The position numbers and the translations under genes were made by a program. 64,000 bases of DNA from Spartobacteria bacterium (GTDB lineage: Bacteria; Verrucomicrobiota; Verrucomicrobiia; Chthoniobacterales; UBA10450), in the NCBI GenBank assembly GCA_003167555.1, contig PMSN01000014.1, positions 62,001 to 126,000 on the forward strand. Direction: 5' to 3'. Shown here piece after piece: positions 8,724 through 18,068 of the stretch. The notes under the pieces are model-generated. The model did no database searches and was not told the DNA's origin. It was given only the letters and a program-made list of their open reading frames with translations. Positions within the stretch are counted from its first letter, which is position 1. The number at the start of each line of letters is the position of its first letter.

Positions 8724-8752
8724 CTTATAACGGTCCACGCTCGAGCAAGGAA
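8724..8752 (-). promoter_or_regulatory. Candidate promoter for the peroxidase-lanM operon
   Basis: On the minus strand, -10 TATAAG (8729-8724) and a weak -35 TTCCTT (8752-8747) are 17 bp apart. This would give a leader of about 10 nt before the peroxidase ATG. The poor -35 could mean dependence on an activator or another sigma factor, such as the ECF factor at 1786. Confidence 0.4.
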
Positions 8753-8815
8753 GCAAAAACGCGCCGGGTTTAACGACCCATGTCCAGAACGCGACGCCCA
8801 CGCGCCGATCGGCGG

Positions 8816-9978
8816 CTACGCTTCAATGATATTGTTGCGAATGGCGTAGCGGACCAGTCCAGCGAGCGAGGCGATGCCAAGCTTGCGCATGAGCGTGGCG
8901 CGGTGCGTTTCTGCTGTGCGAACGCTAATCCCCAAGAAGGCCGCGATCTCTTTGTTGCTGCTGCTTTGGGCGAGAAGACGCACGACCTCTCTCTCCCGGG
9001 GCGTCAGTTTTTGTTCGGTCGTCCCTGCTTTCTTGAGTCCATTCGCGTCGAGAAATTTTCCGAAAAGGAGTTGCGATATCTCCGGGGTAAAAAATGGTTT
9101 GTGCGCTCCGCCACGGAGCGAATTGCATCGATCAAGTTTCGGCCGGCGTCCGCTTTGCCGCTCTTCACTATCGCGGAGCGCAGCCTGCGCTTTCTCCCGC
9201 TCCGTGATATCCAGCGCGGTGCCAAACATCCGCACGACCGCGCCATCGCCGTCGCGGACGCATTGTCCCCGGGCGTGAACCGTGCGCAGAGACCGTCCGG
9301 TCGCGTCAGGCGGACATTCATATCGTAGGGTTCGTCGTCCTCGATCGAACGCCGCACCGCCTCATTGAGGCCCGCGCGGTCCTCCGGCGGTACTAATTCC
9401 AGAACCTCAGCGAAACGACCGGGCGCCGCCGGCAGTCCCGAGATTCGAAGCAATTCATGGGACCAGGTAATCGCGTCCAACGGCACGTCCCAACTCCAAC
9501 TTCCAAGCTTGGCGAGTTCTTGCGCCTCCGCCAATTGGGCCTCGCGCTGCCGGAGCGCGTCTTCGATTTTTTTGCGGTCCGAGATATCTCGAATGAAGGC
9601 GGCGAAAACATTGCGGCCCGCGTCCCTGGAAAGATGATTGAATGCGATCTCGATCGGAAACTCATGTCCCTGCCGATGCAGGCCTACTGTTTCCGCGGCG
9701 CGCCAGCCGAGTTTTTTGTTCCCGTTGCGCAGCACACCCATTACGCGCCGGCGATGCGCCTCGCGCAGATGTTCCGGCTGGAGGATGGCAATGTTGTTCC
9801 CCACCAACCGCGCCGCGGAATACCCGAAAACATCCAGCGTCGCCGGGTTCGCGTAGCGGATCGTGCCCTGTTCATCCATGATCACGATCGCATCCGTCGA
9901 GGTCGCCCAGAGCAGCCGATATTCGTCATCGGTCAGGTGCGTTTCCGAGGGAGGCGCGAGTGGGGCGGCGGTTTTCAT
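8816..9978 (-). pseudogene. Decayed PAS-PAS / REC-LuxR regulator
   Basis: The first frame (from 9978) encodes two PAS domains (from about residues 20 and 150) and reads well to RPDG. There one base is missing near 9288-9293: the other frame continues the expected LRTVHARGQ and DITEREKAQ. Around 9106-9162 the first frame carries AGRNLIDAIRSVAE, the last helix of a receiver domain. At the A run near 9092-9106 the second frame resumes with HKPFFTPEIS and a full LuxR helix-turn-helix ending at 8816. So a PAS sensor is fused to a response-regulator tail with at least two further frame changes. An unbroken second-frame ORF from 9235 could still make the DNA-binding end. Sequencing errors are the main alternative. 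Confidence 0.7.
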
Positions 9979-10002
9979 TTCAAAGCATCGTGGCGCGTCG
10001 CA

Positions 10003-11802
10003 TCACGGTTTGGGAGCGGGTGCTTTCTGCGCGGCTTTCTTCGCCGCAATCCACGCCTCGATATTTTTTTCCAGGACATCGAGTGGCACCGCGCCGGAAA
10101 GCAGGACCGCGTCGTGAAATTCCCGCAAGTCGAAGCTTTCTCCAATTTCGCGGCGGGCGCGGTCGCGCAGCTCCTTGATTTTCAGTTCGCCGATCTTGTA
10201 GGCCAGCGCCTGGCCCGGCATCGAAATGTAGCGGTCGATTTCATTCACGATGTCGTTCTCGGATTTGGGCGCGTTCGCCATGAAGAAATCGATCGCGCGT
10301 TGCCGGTCCCATTTCATGAAATGCATCCCGGTGTCGACGACGAGGCGGACGGCGCGCCACATTTCGTAGGTAAGCTGGCCGAACTTCGAATATGGCTCGT
10401 CGTAAAGTCCCATGTCCTGGCCGAGCGATTCCGCGTAGAGGCCCCAGCCTTCCACGAACGCGGTGTAACCGCCGTAACGGCGAAACTTCGGGATGTCGCC
10501 CAGCTCCTGCGCCAGGGCGATTTGGAGGTGATGGCCCGGGACTGATTCATGCAAGGTCAATGCCATCATCTCCCACTTCGGCCGCGTCTCCGGTTTGTAG
10601 AGATTGACGAAATAAAGACCGGCGCGCGAGCCGTCGGCCGCCGGCTGGTTGTAGTAAGCGGTCGTGGTATCGGGCGCGATCTTGTCCGGAATCGGTGTCA
10701 CGCCATACGGAGTGCGCGGCAATGTTTTGAAAACTTTGACGAGGTTAGGATCGATCCGTTTCGCGAGGGCGCGATAGGCTTCGAGCAATTCCTCCGGTGT
10801 CTTGTAGTAGAACTGCGGATCGGTCCGCAGCTTGGTGAAAAATTCCGGCAGCGTTCCCTTGAACCCGACCTTCTCCATGATGCTCTGCATTTCGCCGCGG
10901 ATGCGGGCCACTTCGCTCAAACCTTTCTCGTGGATTTGTTGCGGAGTGAGATTGGTCGTCGTGTGCCGGCGCGCCAGATAAGTGTAGAACTCGGCGCCCT
11001 GCGGCATCTGCCAAACTCCCACCTGGTCGAACGCCGCCGGCAGGTATTCGTCGGCGAAATATTTTTTCAGCTTTTGGAATGATGGAAGCACGCCTGCTGT
11101 GATCGCTTCCTTCGCTGCTTGCGCGAGCCGCTCGCGGTCCGCATTCGGAATTGCATCCGGGAATTTCTTGAACGGCTTGTAAAACGGGCTCTCCTCCGGT
11201 TTGGAAACGAGCTGCTTGTCGATCTGCGCCGGCACGCGGCCGAGGACAATCTTGGGCCACATCACGTGGGTGCGCGCGCCTTCCCGCATGAGCGCGATAT
11301 CCTGGTCCATCATCGCGGGAAACGAGCGCAGCCGCGCGATCCAATCTTCGTAATCCTTGACCGTTTCGAAGCGGAGCCGGTCGCCCAGCTCATCCTGCGT
11401 TTGCACGCCGCCGCGCTGATTGATCGGCATCAGGTAAGTGCGGAATTTTGCGCCCTCGATCTCGGTCTCGAGATCTTTTTTGAACAGGTCGTAGTTCAGT
11501 TGATCCGCGGGCGAAAGTTGCGCGCGATCGATTCTGGCCAGGCGGGCCAGCGTATCGGTGGCGTGTTCCTCGCGTTTTCGGATCGCATCGAGGCTGCGGT
11601 CCGGCCAGCGATCGTTCCAGCGCCGATCACCGAGCGATGAAGCCATCGTCGGGTTTTGTTCCAACGTGTAATTCCATTCCGCTTCGAAGAATGCGTTCAA
11701 CGTCTTGCCCGCGTCGCCGCCGGCATTCTTGTCTTCGGCGCCGGCCGCGAAGATGAACTGCGACGCCGCCATTACGAGGATCGGATATTTCAATAAGCGC
11801 AT
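10003..11802 (-). CDS. Secreted DUF885-family metallopeptidase
   Basis: 599 aa from the ATG at 11802, chosen because it starts a clean signal peptide (MRLLKYPILVMAASQFIFA); the 27 codons upstream look non-coding. The C-terminal half holds the zinc-site motif HESVPGHHLQ and later EGWGLYAESLG, both typical of DUF885 proteins, which are related to zinc carboxypeptidases and cleave peptides. Probably periplasmic. It is divergent from the M28 peptidase at 11944 with a 141-bp shared upstream region, so the two could be controlled together for protein scavenging. Confidence 0.85.
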   Translation of the reverse strand: MRLLKYPILVMAASQFIFAAGAEDKNAGGDAGKTLNAFFEAEWNYTLEQNPTMASSLGDRRWNDRWPDRSLDAIRKREEHATDTLARLARIDRAQLSPADQLNYDLFKKDLETEIEGAKFRTYLMPINQRGGVQTQDELGDRLRFETVKDYEDWIARLRSFPAMMDQDIALMREGARTHVMWPKIVLGRVPAQIDKQLVSKPEESPFYKPFKKFPDAIPNADRERLAQAAKEAITAGVLPSFQKLKKYFADEYLPAAFDQVGVWQMPQGAEFYTYLARRHTTTNLTPQQIHEKGLSEVARIRGEMQSIMEKVGFKGTLPEFFTKLRTDPQFYYKTPEELLEAYRALAKRIDPNLVKVFKTLPRTPYGVTPIPDKIAPDTTTAYYNQPAADGSRAGLYFVNLYKPETRPKWEMMALTLHESVPGHHLQIALAQELGDIPKFRRYGGYTAFVEGWGLYAESLGQDMGLYDEPYSKFGQLTYEMWRAVRLVVDTGMHFMKWDRQRAIDFFMANAPKSENDIVNEIDRYISMPGQALAYKIGELKIKELRDRARREIGESFDLREFHDAVLLSGAVPLDVLEKNIEAWIAAKKAAQKAPAPKP

Positions 11803-11812
11803 GGAATGTTTC

Positions 11813-11860
11813 CTGTAGCCGCCCTGCTTGTCGGGGCGTGATTCGGTCGCCACGGCGACC
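11813..11860. repeat. Half copy of a GTAGCCGCC palindromic repeat
   Basis: The segment starts CTGTAGCCGCC and resembles the left arm of the palindrome at 33423-33486. It is followed by a small hairpin GGTCGCC / GGCGACC (11845-11851, 11854-11860). It lies in the divergent space between the two peptidase genes and may be a degenerate element. Confidence 0.45.
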
Positions 11861-11943
11861 CAACGCCACGGCGGTGTTTGCAAGCTAACGCTGCGACTGC
11901 ATTGTCTGGTAACTCAAGCGGAAAGGACAACTACCAAAACATC

Positions 11944-13413
11944 ATGAACGTTCGGTTTTCTTCAAGACGATTAGGCAAAGGAACTGTTTTTCTGGCTCTC
12001 ACCCTGGCCACGCGATGTCTCGCCCAGGAAGCGACTCCGACTCCCACCCCCACGCCGTCTCCCGCGCCTTACTCCACGCAAACTCTCTCGGCGCTCAAGC
12101 AACTCCAGCAAGCCGCGCTCACGAGCGATTACGCTTATCGGCAGGTCGCGCATCTTTCGAATAACATCGGACCGCGCTTGACCGGCTCCGCCCAGGCGCA
12201 AAAAGCCGTCGAATATGTCGCCGCGGAATTGAAAGCGATCGGCCTCGAGGTCCAGCTCGAAAAAATTACCGTGCCGCATTGGGTGCGCGGCGAAGAAACC
12301 GCGGCGCTCGTCGAATATTCCGGGATGGCTGAGAAGACGGAACAAAAAATCCTTCTCACCGCGCTCGGCGCCAGCGTGCCGACTCCCGCTGAAGGTTTGA
12401 CCGCGGAGGTGATCGTGGTGCGGAATTTCGATGAGTTGCAGTCGTTAGGCCACGATAAGGTCAACGGCAAGATCGTGCTCTTCGATTATCACTTCGACAA
12501 ACTGATGGCCGTCCAGGGCCATGGTGGCGACGCCTACGGCCAGGCGGTAAAGTATCGCGCCGAGGCGCCCAGCGCTGCCGCCAGACTCGGTGCTGTCGCC
12601 GCGCTCGTTCGTTCGGTCGGCGGCGCGGAATTCCGTCTCCCGCACACCGGCCAGACCGATTATGCCAAGGACGCGCCCAAGATTCCCGCCGCCGCGGTCA
12701 CCGCCGAAGACGCCGACTTGATTTCGTCGCTCGCGCCGCAAGGTCCGGTGCGAATGCGGTTGGTCCTCACGCCGCAGCAACTTCCGGAAGCAACCAGCTA
12801 CAACGTGATCGGCGATCTGAAAGGCAGCGAACATCCGGAGCAGGTCGTCGTTGTCTCCGGCCATTTGGATTCGTGGGACCTCGGAACCGGCGCAATCGAC
12901 GACGGCGCCGGGGTTGCGGTCTCGATGCAGGCCGCAAACCTCGTGCAGCAGTTGAAACTCCATCCCAAGAAAACGATTCGCGTCATCGCGTGGATGAATG
13001 AAGAGAACGGATTGGCCGGAGGCAAAGCCTATGCGGCCGATCACGCCAAAGAGATCGCGAATCATTTCGCCGTGATGGAGACGGACGGCGGCGCGGGTCA
13101 TCCCCTGGGGATTAATTACGCGACGAAAAAGGAGGCGAAGTGGTTATTCGAACCGATCGCAAAAATTTTACAGGATTCCGGCGCGGGCATTTTGACTTTA
13201 GCCGAACATCCGGGGGCGGACATCGGTCCGTTGACGAAACTGGGCGTGCCGGGCTTTAGCCCCATCCAGGATAACAGGACGTATTTCTTTTATCATCACA
13301 CCGCGGCAGACACGCTCGACAAAATCGTTCCACACGAGCTGGCGGAGAACGCGGCGGTCGTCGCCGTAACCGCATACGCGCTCGCGAATCTCGAACAACC
13401 GATCCCGCGCTAG
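11944..13413 (+). CDS. Secreted M28-family zinc aminopeptidase
   Basis: 489 aa from the ATG at 11944, which begins a signal peptide ending near TRCLAQ, followed by a Thr-Pro linker. Zinc and catalytic signatures are present: VVVSGHLDSWDLGTGAIDDG (first His and the bridging Asp), WMNEENGLAGGKAYA (the Glu pair) and the late HHTAADTLDKI His. A PA-like insertion sits before them. It should release amino acids or dipeptides from peptides in the periplasm or outside the cell. The next gene starts 8 bp later, so they form an operon. It carries one nonamer site at 12442. Confidence 0.9.
   Translation: MNVRFSSRRLGKGTVFLALTLATRCLAQEATPTPTPTPSPAPYSTQTLSALKQLQQAALTSDYAYRQVAHLSNNIGPRLTGSAQAQKAVEYVAAELKAIGLEVQLEKITVPHWVRGEETAALVEYSGMAEKTEQKILLTALGASVPTPAEGLTAEVIVVRNFDELQSLGHDKVNGKIVLFDYHFDKLMAVQGHGGDAYGQAVKYRAEAPSAAARLGAVAALVRSVGGAEFRLPHTGQTDYAKDAPKIPAAAVTAEDADLISSLAPQGPVRMRLVLTPQQLPEATSYNVIGDLKGSEHPEQVVVVSGHLDSWDLGTGAIDDGAGVAVSMQAANLVQQLKLHPKKTIRVIAWMNEENGLAGGKAYAADHAKEIANHFAVMETDGGAGHPLGINYATKKEAKWLFEPIAKILQDSGAGILTLAEHPGADIGPLTKLGVPGFSPIQDNRTYFFYHHTAADTLDKIVPHELAENAAVVAVTAYALANLEQPIPR
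12442..12450 (+). other. TCGTTAGGC site in the M28 gene
   Basis: Read in frame as tcg-tta-ggc (Ser-Leu-Gly). TTA is a rare Leu codon in this GC-rich sequence. Sense relative to the gene. Confidence 0.55.
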
Positions 13414-13421
13414 GAAGTTTT

Positions 13422-16148
13422 ATGTCTATTCAACATTCTTTCCGTTTCGTCGTTTTTGTAATCGCTTCGTCAATTCTCTCGCTGCGGGCGCAGGAGAATC
13501 CACCGGCGCCACAGCTCACCGATGTCTTGTTCAAGAATCTCAAAGTGCGCGCCATTGGTCCCGCCGTGATGGGCGGCCGCGTCTCCGATATCGCGCTCGA
13601 TCCGCGCAATCCGGCGCTCTTCTATGTCGGACTCGCGACGGGCGGCCTCTTCAAAACCGGCGACAACGGCGTCTCGTTCGATCCGATCTTCGACAAGGAA
13701 ACTGCACAATCGATCGGCGCCATCGCCATCGCGCCATCAGATTCCGATGTGCTCTGGGTCGGCACCGGCGAGGCGAACGATCGAAATTCTTCCGGCTGGG
13801 GCAACGGCGTTTATCGCTCCACCGATGGAGGCGGCACCTGGCAGAACGTCGGCCTGAAAGAGAGCCGCACGATCGCGCGCATCATCGTGCATCCCACGAA
13901 TCCCGAGACGGCGTATGTCGCGGCGGTCGGTCATCTCTGGGCGGACGGCGGCGATCGCGGCCTGTTCAAGACGACCGACGGCGGGAAAAATTGGAAACCG
14001 GTTTTGCAAGGTCCGGCGGCGCGGGCGGCACGCGTCGGCTGCGGCGATGTCGCCTTCGATCCGTCGAATCCGGAGATCGTTTACGCAGCGCTTTATGCGC
14101 GGCAACGCGCGCCGTGGGGATTCACTTTCGGCGCGGCGTTCACCGGCGGCGAAGACGTGAGCGGAATTTTCAAGAGCACGAATGGCGGCGGGACTTGGAA
14201 AAAATTAGCGGGCGGCTTGCCGCCGGGCACGGGTCGCATCGGACTCGCGGTCACGCCGGCCAATCCGAAAATCGTGATGGCCGTCGTGCAAAGCGATGAG
14301 GGCGGCAACGGTCCGCTCACCGACATTCATAGCCGGAGCGGCGGCGTTTTTCGTTCGGAGGACGGCGGCGAAAAATGGACGCGTATGAGCGATTACGATC
14401 CGCGCCCATTTTATTTCAGCCAAATCCGGATCGATCCGTCGAACGATCAGCGCGTCTATCTCCTCGGACTCGCTTTGCTCGTCTCAGATGATGGCGGCAA
14501 AAATTTCCGTGAAGATTTGTCCGAGAAACTTCATCCCGATTGTCACGCGCTCGCCATTCAACCGGGAACAATGCCCGCGCCAAAGCCGCCGAAACCCGAA
14601 GATAAAAACAAGCCGCCGAAGCCGCGCGTTTGCCAGCGTCTGCTCATCGGGAACGATGGCGGCGTCTATCAAAGTTACGCTGCCGGAAAAGGCTGGGAGC
14701 ATTTGAATCGAATTCCCTCGGGCGAATTCTACCGCATCTCTTTGGACGACAGTCAGCCGGCTTATCGGATCGCGGGTGGACTTCAGGACAACTGCAATTG
14801 GGTCGGGCCAAGCGCGGTGCCGAGTAAAGAAGGCATTCGCAATTCCGACTGGATTCCTTTCACGGGTGCGGACGGATTCTACGTGCTCTTCGATCCGGCG
14901 GATCGCGATACGCTTTATGGCGACAACCAGGGTGGCGCGGTGCATCGCTTCAACTTGCGCACCGGCGAACTGCGCCAGCTCCGGCCGGAACCTCCGGAAG
15001 GCCAGCCGCATTATCGTTTCCATTGGAATTCGCCGCTGGTGATGAGCCGGCATAAAGCCGGCGTGATTTATCTCGGCGGCAATCGTGTTTTTCGTCTGAC
15101 CGATCGCGCGGAACATTGCGCCGTCATCAGTCCCGATCTCACGCAGAACGATCCTGCGAAAACAAACGCGAGCGGCAGCGGCGCGGAAAATTATGGCGTC
15201 GTCTTTGCGCTCGCGGAATCGCCGGTCAAGCCCGGCCTGCTCTGGGCCGGCACCGATGACGGCCGCCTGTGGGTGACCGACAACGATGGCGGTAAATGGA
15301 CGGAGCTGACCGCAAATCTGCCGGAGTCGGCGCGCGGCCAATGGATCTCGCGGATCGAACCGGGAGCAAAGGACGCGAACGTCGCTTACGTGGCCGTGAA
15401 TGCGTATCGCGTCGGCGACGATCGGCCGATGATCGTGCGCACGGGCGACGGCGGCAAGACGTGGCAGAGCGTCGTCGGCGAAGGGCTGCCGGCTTACGCG
15501 CCGGTGGAAGTCATTCGCGAGGATCCGGTAAATCCGAGATTACTTTACGCCGGAACGCATTTCGGTTTGTTCGCCTCCTTCGATCAAGGCGCGCACTGGA
15601 TGAAGCTCGGCGATCTGCCAGCGATGCGTGTCGACGATTTGCAAATCCACCCGCGCACAAACGATCTCGTCATCGCGACGCACGGCCGGAGCATCGGCAT
15701 CCTCGACGACACCCGACCGCTCCGCGAGTTGACGCCCGAGATCGCGGCGAAGGCCGCGCATCTTTTCAGCGTCCCGAACGCGCGCGGTTCCTACATCACG
15801 ACGGGATTCTCGGATTGGAACGGCAAAGGCGTTTACCGCGGACAGAATCCGCCCGAAGGCGCGCTCTTCACCGTGTGGGTGAAAGAATTCACCGGCGACG
15901 AAATCAAGATCGCCATCACGAATGCCGCCGGCCAGCCCGTCGCGAATCTCAAATCACCCGGCGTGGCGGGAATGACGCGGTTGAGCTGGGACTTGCGCCC
16001 GAGCGAAGATGTCCTGACGAAATATGGCGGCGACGATCCGAAGAAGTTCATGCCGAGCGGCGATTACACCGCGGAATTGACCTATGGCAAAACGAAAGTG
16101 AAGCAGACATTTCACGTCGACATCGCCGAAGGCATTACAACGCGGTAG
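13422..16148 (+). CDS. Secreted BNR/sortilin-like beta-propeller protein
   Basis: 908 aa with a signal peptide (to about residue 23, SLRAQ). It is built of repeated propeller blades with Asp-box turns such as STDGGGTWQNV, TTDGGKNWKPV, STNGGGTWKKL, SEDGGEKWTRM and TGDGGKTWQSV, spread over roughly residues 45-780. A beta-sandwich-like tail follows (GDEIKIAITNAAGQPVANL). Proteins of this type are often called VPS10- or glycosyl-hydrolase-like, but no catalytic residues can be assigned here. Being 8 bp after the M28 peptidase, it probably acts with it outside the cytoplasm, for instance in binding peptides. The function is not known. Confidence 0.82.
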   Translation: MSIQHSFRFVVFVIASSILSLRAQENPPAPQLTDVLFKNLKVRAIGPAVMGGRVSDIALDPRNPALFYVGLATGGLFKTGDNGVSFDPIFDKETAQSIGAIAIAPSDSDVLWVGTGEANDRNSSGWGNGVYRSTDGGGTWQNVGLKESRTIARIIVHPTNPETAYVAAVGHLWADGGDRGLFKTTDGGKNWKPVLQGPAARAARVGCGDVAFDPSNPEIVYAALYARQRAPWGFTFGAAFTGGEDVSGIFKSTNGGGTWKKLAGGLPPGTGRIGLAVTPANPKIVMAVVQSDEGGNGPLTDIHSRSGGVFRSEDGGEKWTRMSDYDPRPFYFSQIRIDPSNDQRVYLLGLALLVSDDGGKNFREDLSEKLHPDCHALAIQPGTMPAPKPPKPEDKNKPPKPRVCQRLLIGNDGGVYQSYAAGKGWEHLNRIPSGEFYRISLDDSQPAYRIAGGLQDNCNWVGPSAVPSKEGIRNSDWIPFTGADGFYVLFDPADRDTLYGDNQGGAVHRFNLRTGELRQLRPEPPEGQPHYRFHWNSPLVMSRHKAGVIYLGGNRVFRLTDRAEHCAVISPDLTQNDPAKTNASGSGAENYGVVFALAESPVKPGLLWAGTDDGRLWVTDNDGGKWTELTANLPESARGQWISRIEPGAKDANVAYVAVNAYRVGDDRPMIVRTGDGGKTWQSVVGEGLPAYAPVEVIREDPVNPRLLYAGTHFGLFASFDQGAHWMKLGDLPAMRVDDLQIHPRTNDLVIATHGRSIGILDDTRPLRELTPEIAAKAAHLFSVPNARGSYITTGFSDWNGKGVYRGQNPPEGALFTVWVKEFTGDEIKIAITNAAGQPVANLKSPGVAGMTRLSWDLRPSEDVLTKYGGDDPKKFMPSGDYTAELTYGKTKVKQTFHVDIAEGITTR

Positions 16149-16151
16149 GTG

Positions 16152-16160
16152 TCGTTAGGC
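16152..16160 (+). other. TCGTTAGGC site between convergent genes
   Basis: It fills the 11-bp gap between the BNR gene stop and the stop of the minus-strand gene at 16160. Confidence 0.55.
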
Positions 16161-16684
16161 TACTTCAATCGCTTCAGGACATTGCGTTTGATGGCGAGCG
16201 TATCGTAGCCCTGACCGCAAACCAACCGATAGGCGCCGTCGGGAAATGCTGGCAACTTCTCGAAGGCGCTGATGAAAAATACGAGGCGATCGCCGGCCGC
16301 GATTTTCTGAACTCGTGTGGGATAACGCGGATCAGCGAACGAGATGACGCCGGCGGCGATCATCTCCCGCTGGTCGTGATAGAACCTCTCCTGCGGATCG
16401 AAAATCGGGAGCTCTTTGCCTTTCAGATTTTTCATTGTCTTGTCAGCGGCCTTCAAGATCTCATCGACGCGGACTTGAAAATAACGGAGGCCCGGATCGT
16501 CCCTCTTGGCGTCGACAGCTCGGGAATTTCCGATTCGCTCGACCGTGCCGGCAACGATCAGGGTCGATTGGGACACGGCCTTGGCCAGCGGAATCGTGAG
16601 GGCGGAGATAGTGGACGCGACCACGTCGCCGGGCGGGACAAGGAGTATCAGGCAGGCAGCGAACGCAAAGAGAGAACCTTTCAT
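16160..16684 (-). CDS. Secreted protein of unknown function
   Basis: 174 aa from the ATG at 16684, which opens a signal peptide (MKGSLFAFAACLILLVPPG). The mature part starts with AKAVSQSTLIVAGTVERIG and includes YFQVRVDEILK and DRLVFFISAFEKL. That layout is reminiscent of small secreted beta-barrel-like proteins seen in verrucomicrobia, but I do not recognise a family. It lies just downstream of a terminator for the preceding minus-strand gene, so it probably has its own promoter. Confidence 0.6.
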   Translation of the reverse strand: MKGSLFAFAACLILLVPPGDVVASTISALTIPLAKAVSQSTLIVAGTVERIGNSRAVDAKRDDPGLRYFQVRVDEILKAADKTMKNLKGKELPIFDPQERFYHDQREMIAAGVISFADPRYPTRVQKIAAGDRLVFFISAFEKLPAFPDGAYRLVCGQGYDTLAIKRNVLKRLK

Positions 16685-16733
16685 ATCAGGAGCGTCGTCG
16701 GCTGCATCTAGGGATTTCACAACAACAAAAAAA

Positions 16734-16757
16734 GCCCTCGCGCCGAAACGCGAGGGC
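16734..16757 (-). terminator. Rho-independent terminator of the 16778-17969 gene
   Basis: Perfect 9-bp stem GCCCTCGCG / CGCGAGGGC (16734-16742, 16749-16757) with a 6-nt loop. On the minus strand a run of seven T (16733-16727) follows. Confidence 0.85.
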
Positions 16758-16777
16758 CTTTTGCTGTTTCTCGTTTT

Positions 16778-17969
16778 TTAGTCGCGGTCGATCTCGAACA
16801 CTTCCACTAAGGCAGATGCCGGTGCCGTTGTCGGCTCCGTCCACCACCGTGGTGTAATTGCCCGGCTCGAGTCGGATCAGGAGCGCAGCCTCCTTGGGAT
16901 CGCTCGGTGGAATCGTGGTGGCGATAATCTCGCTCGCGTTTGCGTTGCTCTGCCAGTTGTCATTCTGCGCGAGGAGCGTGTTGTTTTGGAACAACTTCAG
17001 GCGCGGATCAGCCAGCACCGGACTCACGCCAGAGGCAGTGAGCGAAGGACCCATCGCGCGGATGACGACCATCTTCGGTCCGCCGCGGATGATGAAACCG
17101 CCGATCAATTGGCCCTGGCCCGTGTTGACGAAGCCGCGGGTCGAAATGTTCGCGAGATGATTCTCGGACGATTCCTGCGGCGCGCGGAAATGGAACACGA
17201 CGCCGTTGAGGGTGAAATCACCCAGCAGCAATCCATGGCTGAAGGTGAGATGGCCCGTGATCGTTTCTCCCGTCACAAAGACCAGGCTGAACGTCGCACT
17301 GAACGACTCGGAGTTTGCATCTTCGTTATGGTCTTCTCTTTCATCGTTGCCTTCGAATTCGTGGCCGCCGTGATCGTCGCCGCCACCGTCATCCCCGCCG
17401 CCACTCGAAACCATGTGCGGGGTGGGTGATGGAGTTGGCGAGGGTGTTGGTGAAGGTGAGGACGACGGAGTCACCGTGATTGTCCCAAAGCCGCCGAGTA
17501 CGGTCGTGCCCTGCTTGGCGATCATGAAAATGTTTTTCTGCGAATCGACGACGATCTTCACGTCGACCGAGCCGCCGGTGCTGTTCGTCGCGGTCGCAGT
17601 GAAGCGTCCGCCCAGATTTTCGCTCTCACCGAATGTCCCGACGCGATTCGCCGTGATGTTCTGACCCAGGACTGTCGCGGTGACAAAACCGGGATTCACC
17701 GTTCCGGTGATGGTGTTGTTCGCACTCGTCGTGAGTGTGAAGGTGCCGTTGTCCGCCACTGTCCCGCCGCCGAAGCTGGCCTGATGTCCGGCGGTGTCGA
17801 AGACATACGTCGAGAGCGAATGATTGCCCTGGACGAAGAAAACGATCTTGCCGCCGCCGGTGAGATTGCCCTCGTAAAATCCGCGTTTGCTTTCCTCTGC
17901 GCGGCTCGGGATCGCAAAGGCAATCGCGAACGCGCAGACCAGTAGAGATCTAATCCATTGATTTTTCAT
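16778..17969 (-). CDS. Secreted acidic-linker protein, C-terminal frameshift
   Basis: A signal peptide (to about 24) is followed by a beta-rich domain (EGNLTGGGKIVFFVQGNHS), a Pro-Thr-Ser linker, an Asp/Glu/His-rich stretch (about 195-225) and a verrucomicrobial C-terminal domain (RGFVNTGQGQLIGGFII; DNWQSNANASEI; YTTVVDGADNGTGI). After GTGI the frame breaks: dropping one T (minus strand, position 16814) gives ALVEVFEIDRD and a stop at 16778, just before the terminator. As read, the ORF instead runs through the terminator to 16686. The end is therefore a one-base insertion or a sequencing error. A palindrome at 18013 upstream may bring it under the regulator at 18069. Function unknown; surface attachment is a guess. 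Confidence 0.7.
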
Positions 17970-18012
17970 GAGTGCTATTCAGAGCACTCATAGTTCCCGT
18001 CGCCATCTGCCA

Positions 18013-18034
18013 AAGGTAACGCAGTCGTTACTTA
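18013..18034. promoter_or_regulatory. Candidate regulator-binding palindrome upstream of 17969 gene
   Basis: AAGGTAAC (18013-18020), 6-nt spacer GCAGTC, then GTTACTTA. It matches the perfect palindrome at 18819-18840 except in the last arm, with the same preceding bases GCCAAAGGTAACGCA shape. It lies about 45 bp before the start of the secreted-protein gene. Confidence 0.5.
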
Positions 18035-18042
18035 GCCAGTGG

Positions 18043-18051
18043 TCGTTAGGC
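18043..18051 (+). other. TCGTTAGGC site, intergenic
   Basis: Between the response regulator stop and the next operator. Antisense to both flanking minus-strand genes. Confidence 0.55.
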
Positions 18052-18068
18052 CGCGCCGCGCCCAGCGC

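Noticed and set aside
9457-10545. 362-codon open frame on the + strand opposite the PAS and DUF885 genes
   Set aside because: Spans two genes on the other strand; composition is antisense-like.
15296-16711. 471-codon open frame in another frame of the propeller gene
   Set aside because: Arg-rich noise overlapping two real genes; no domain.
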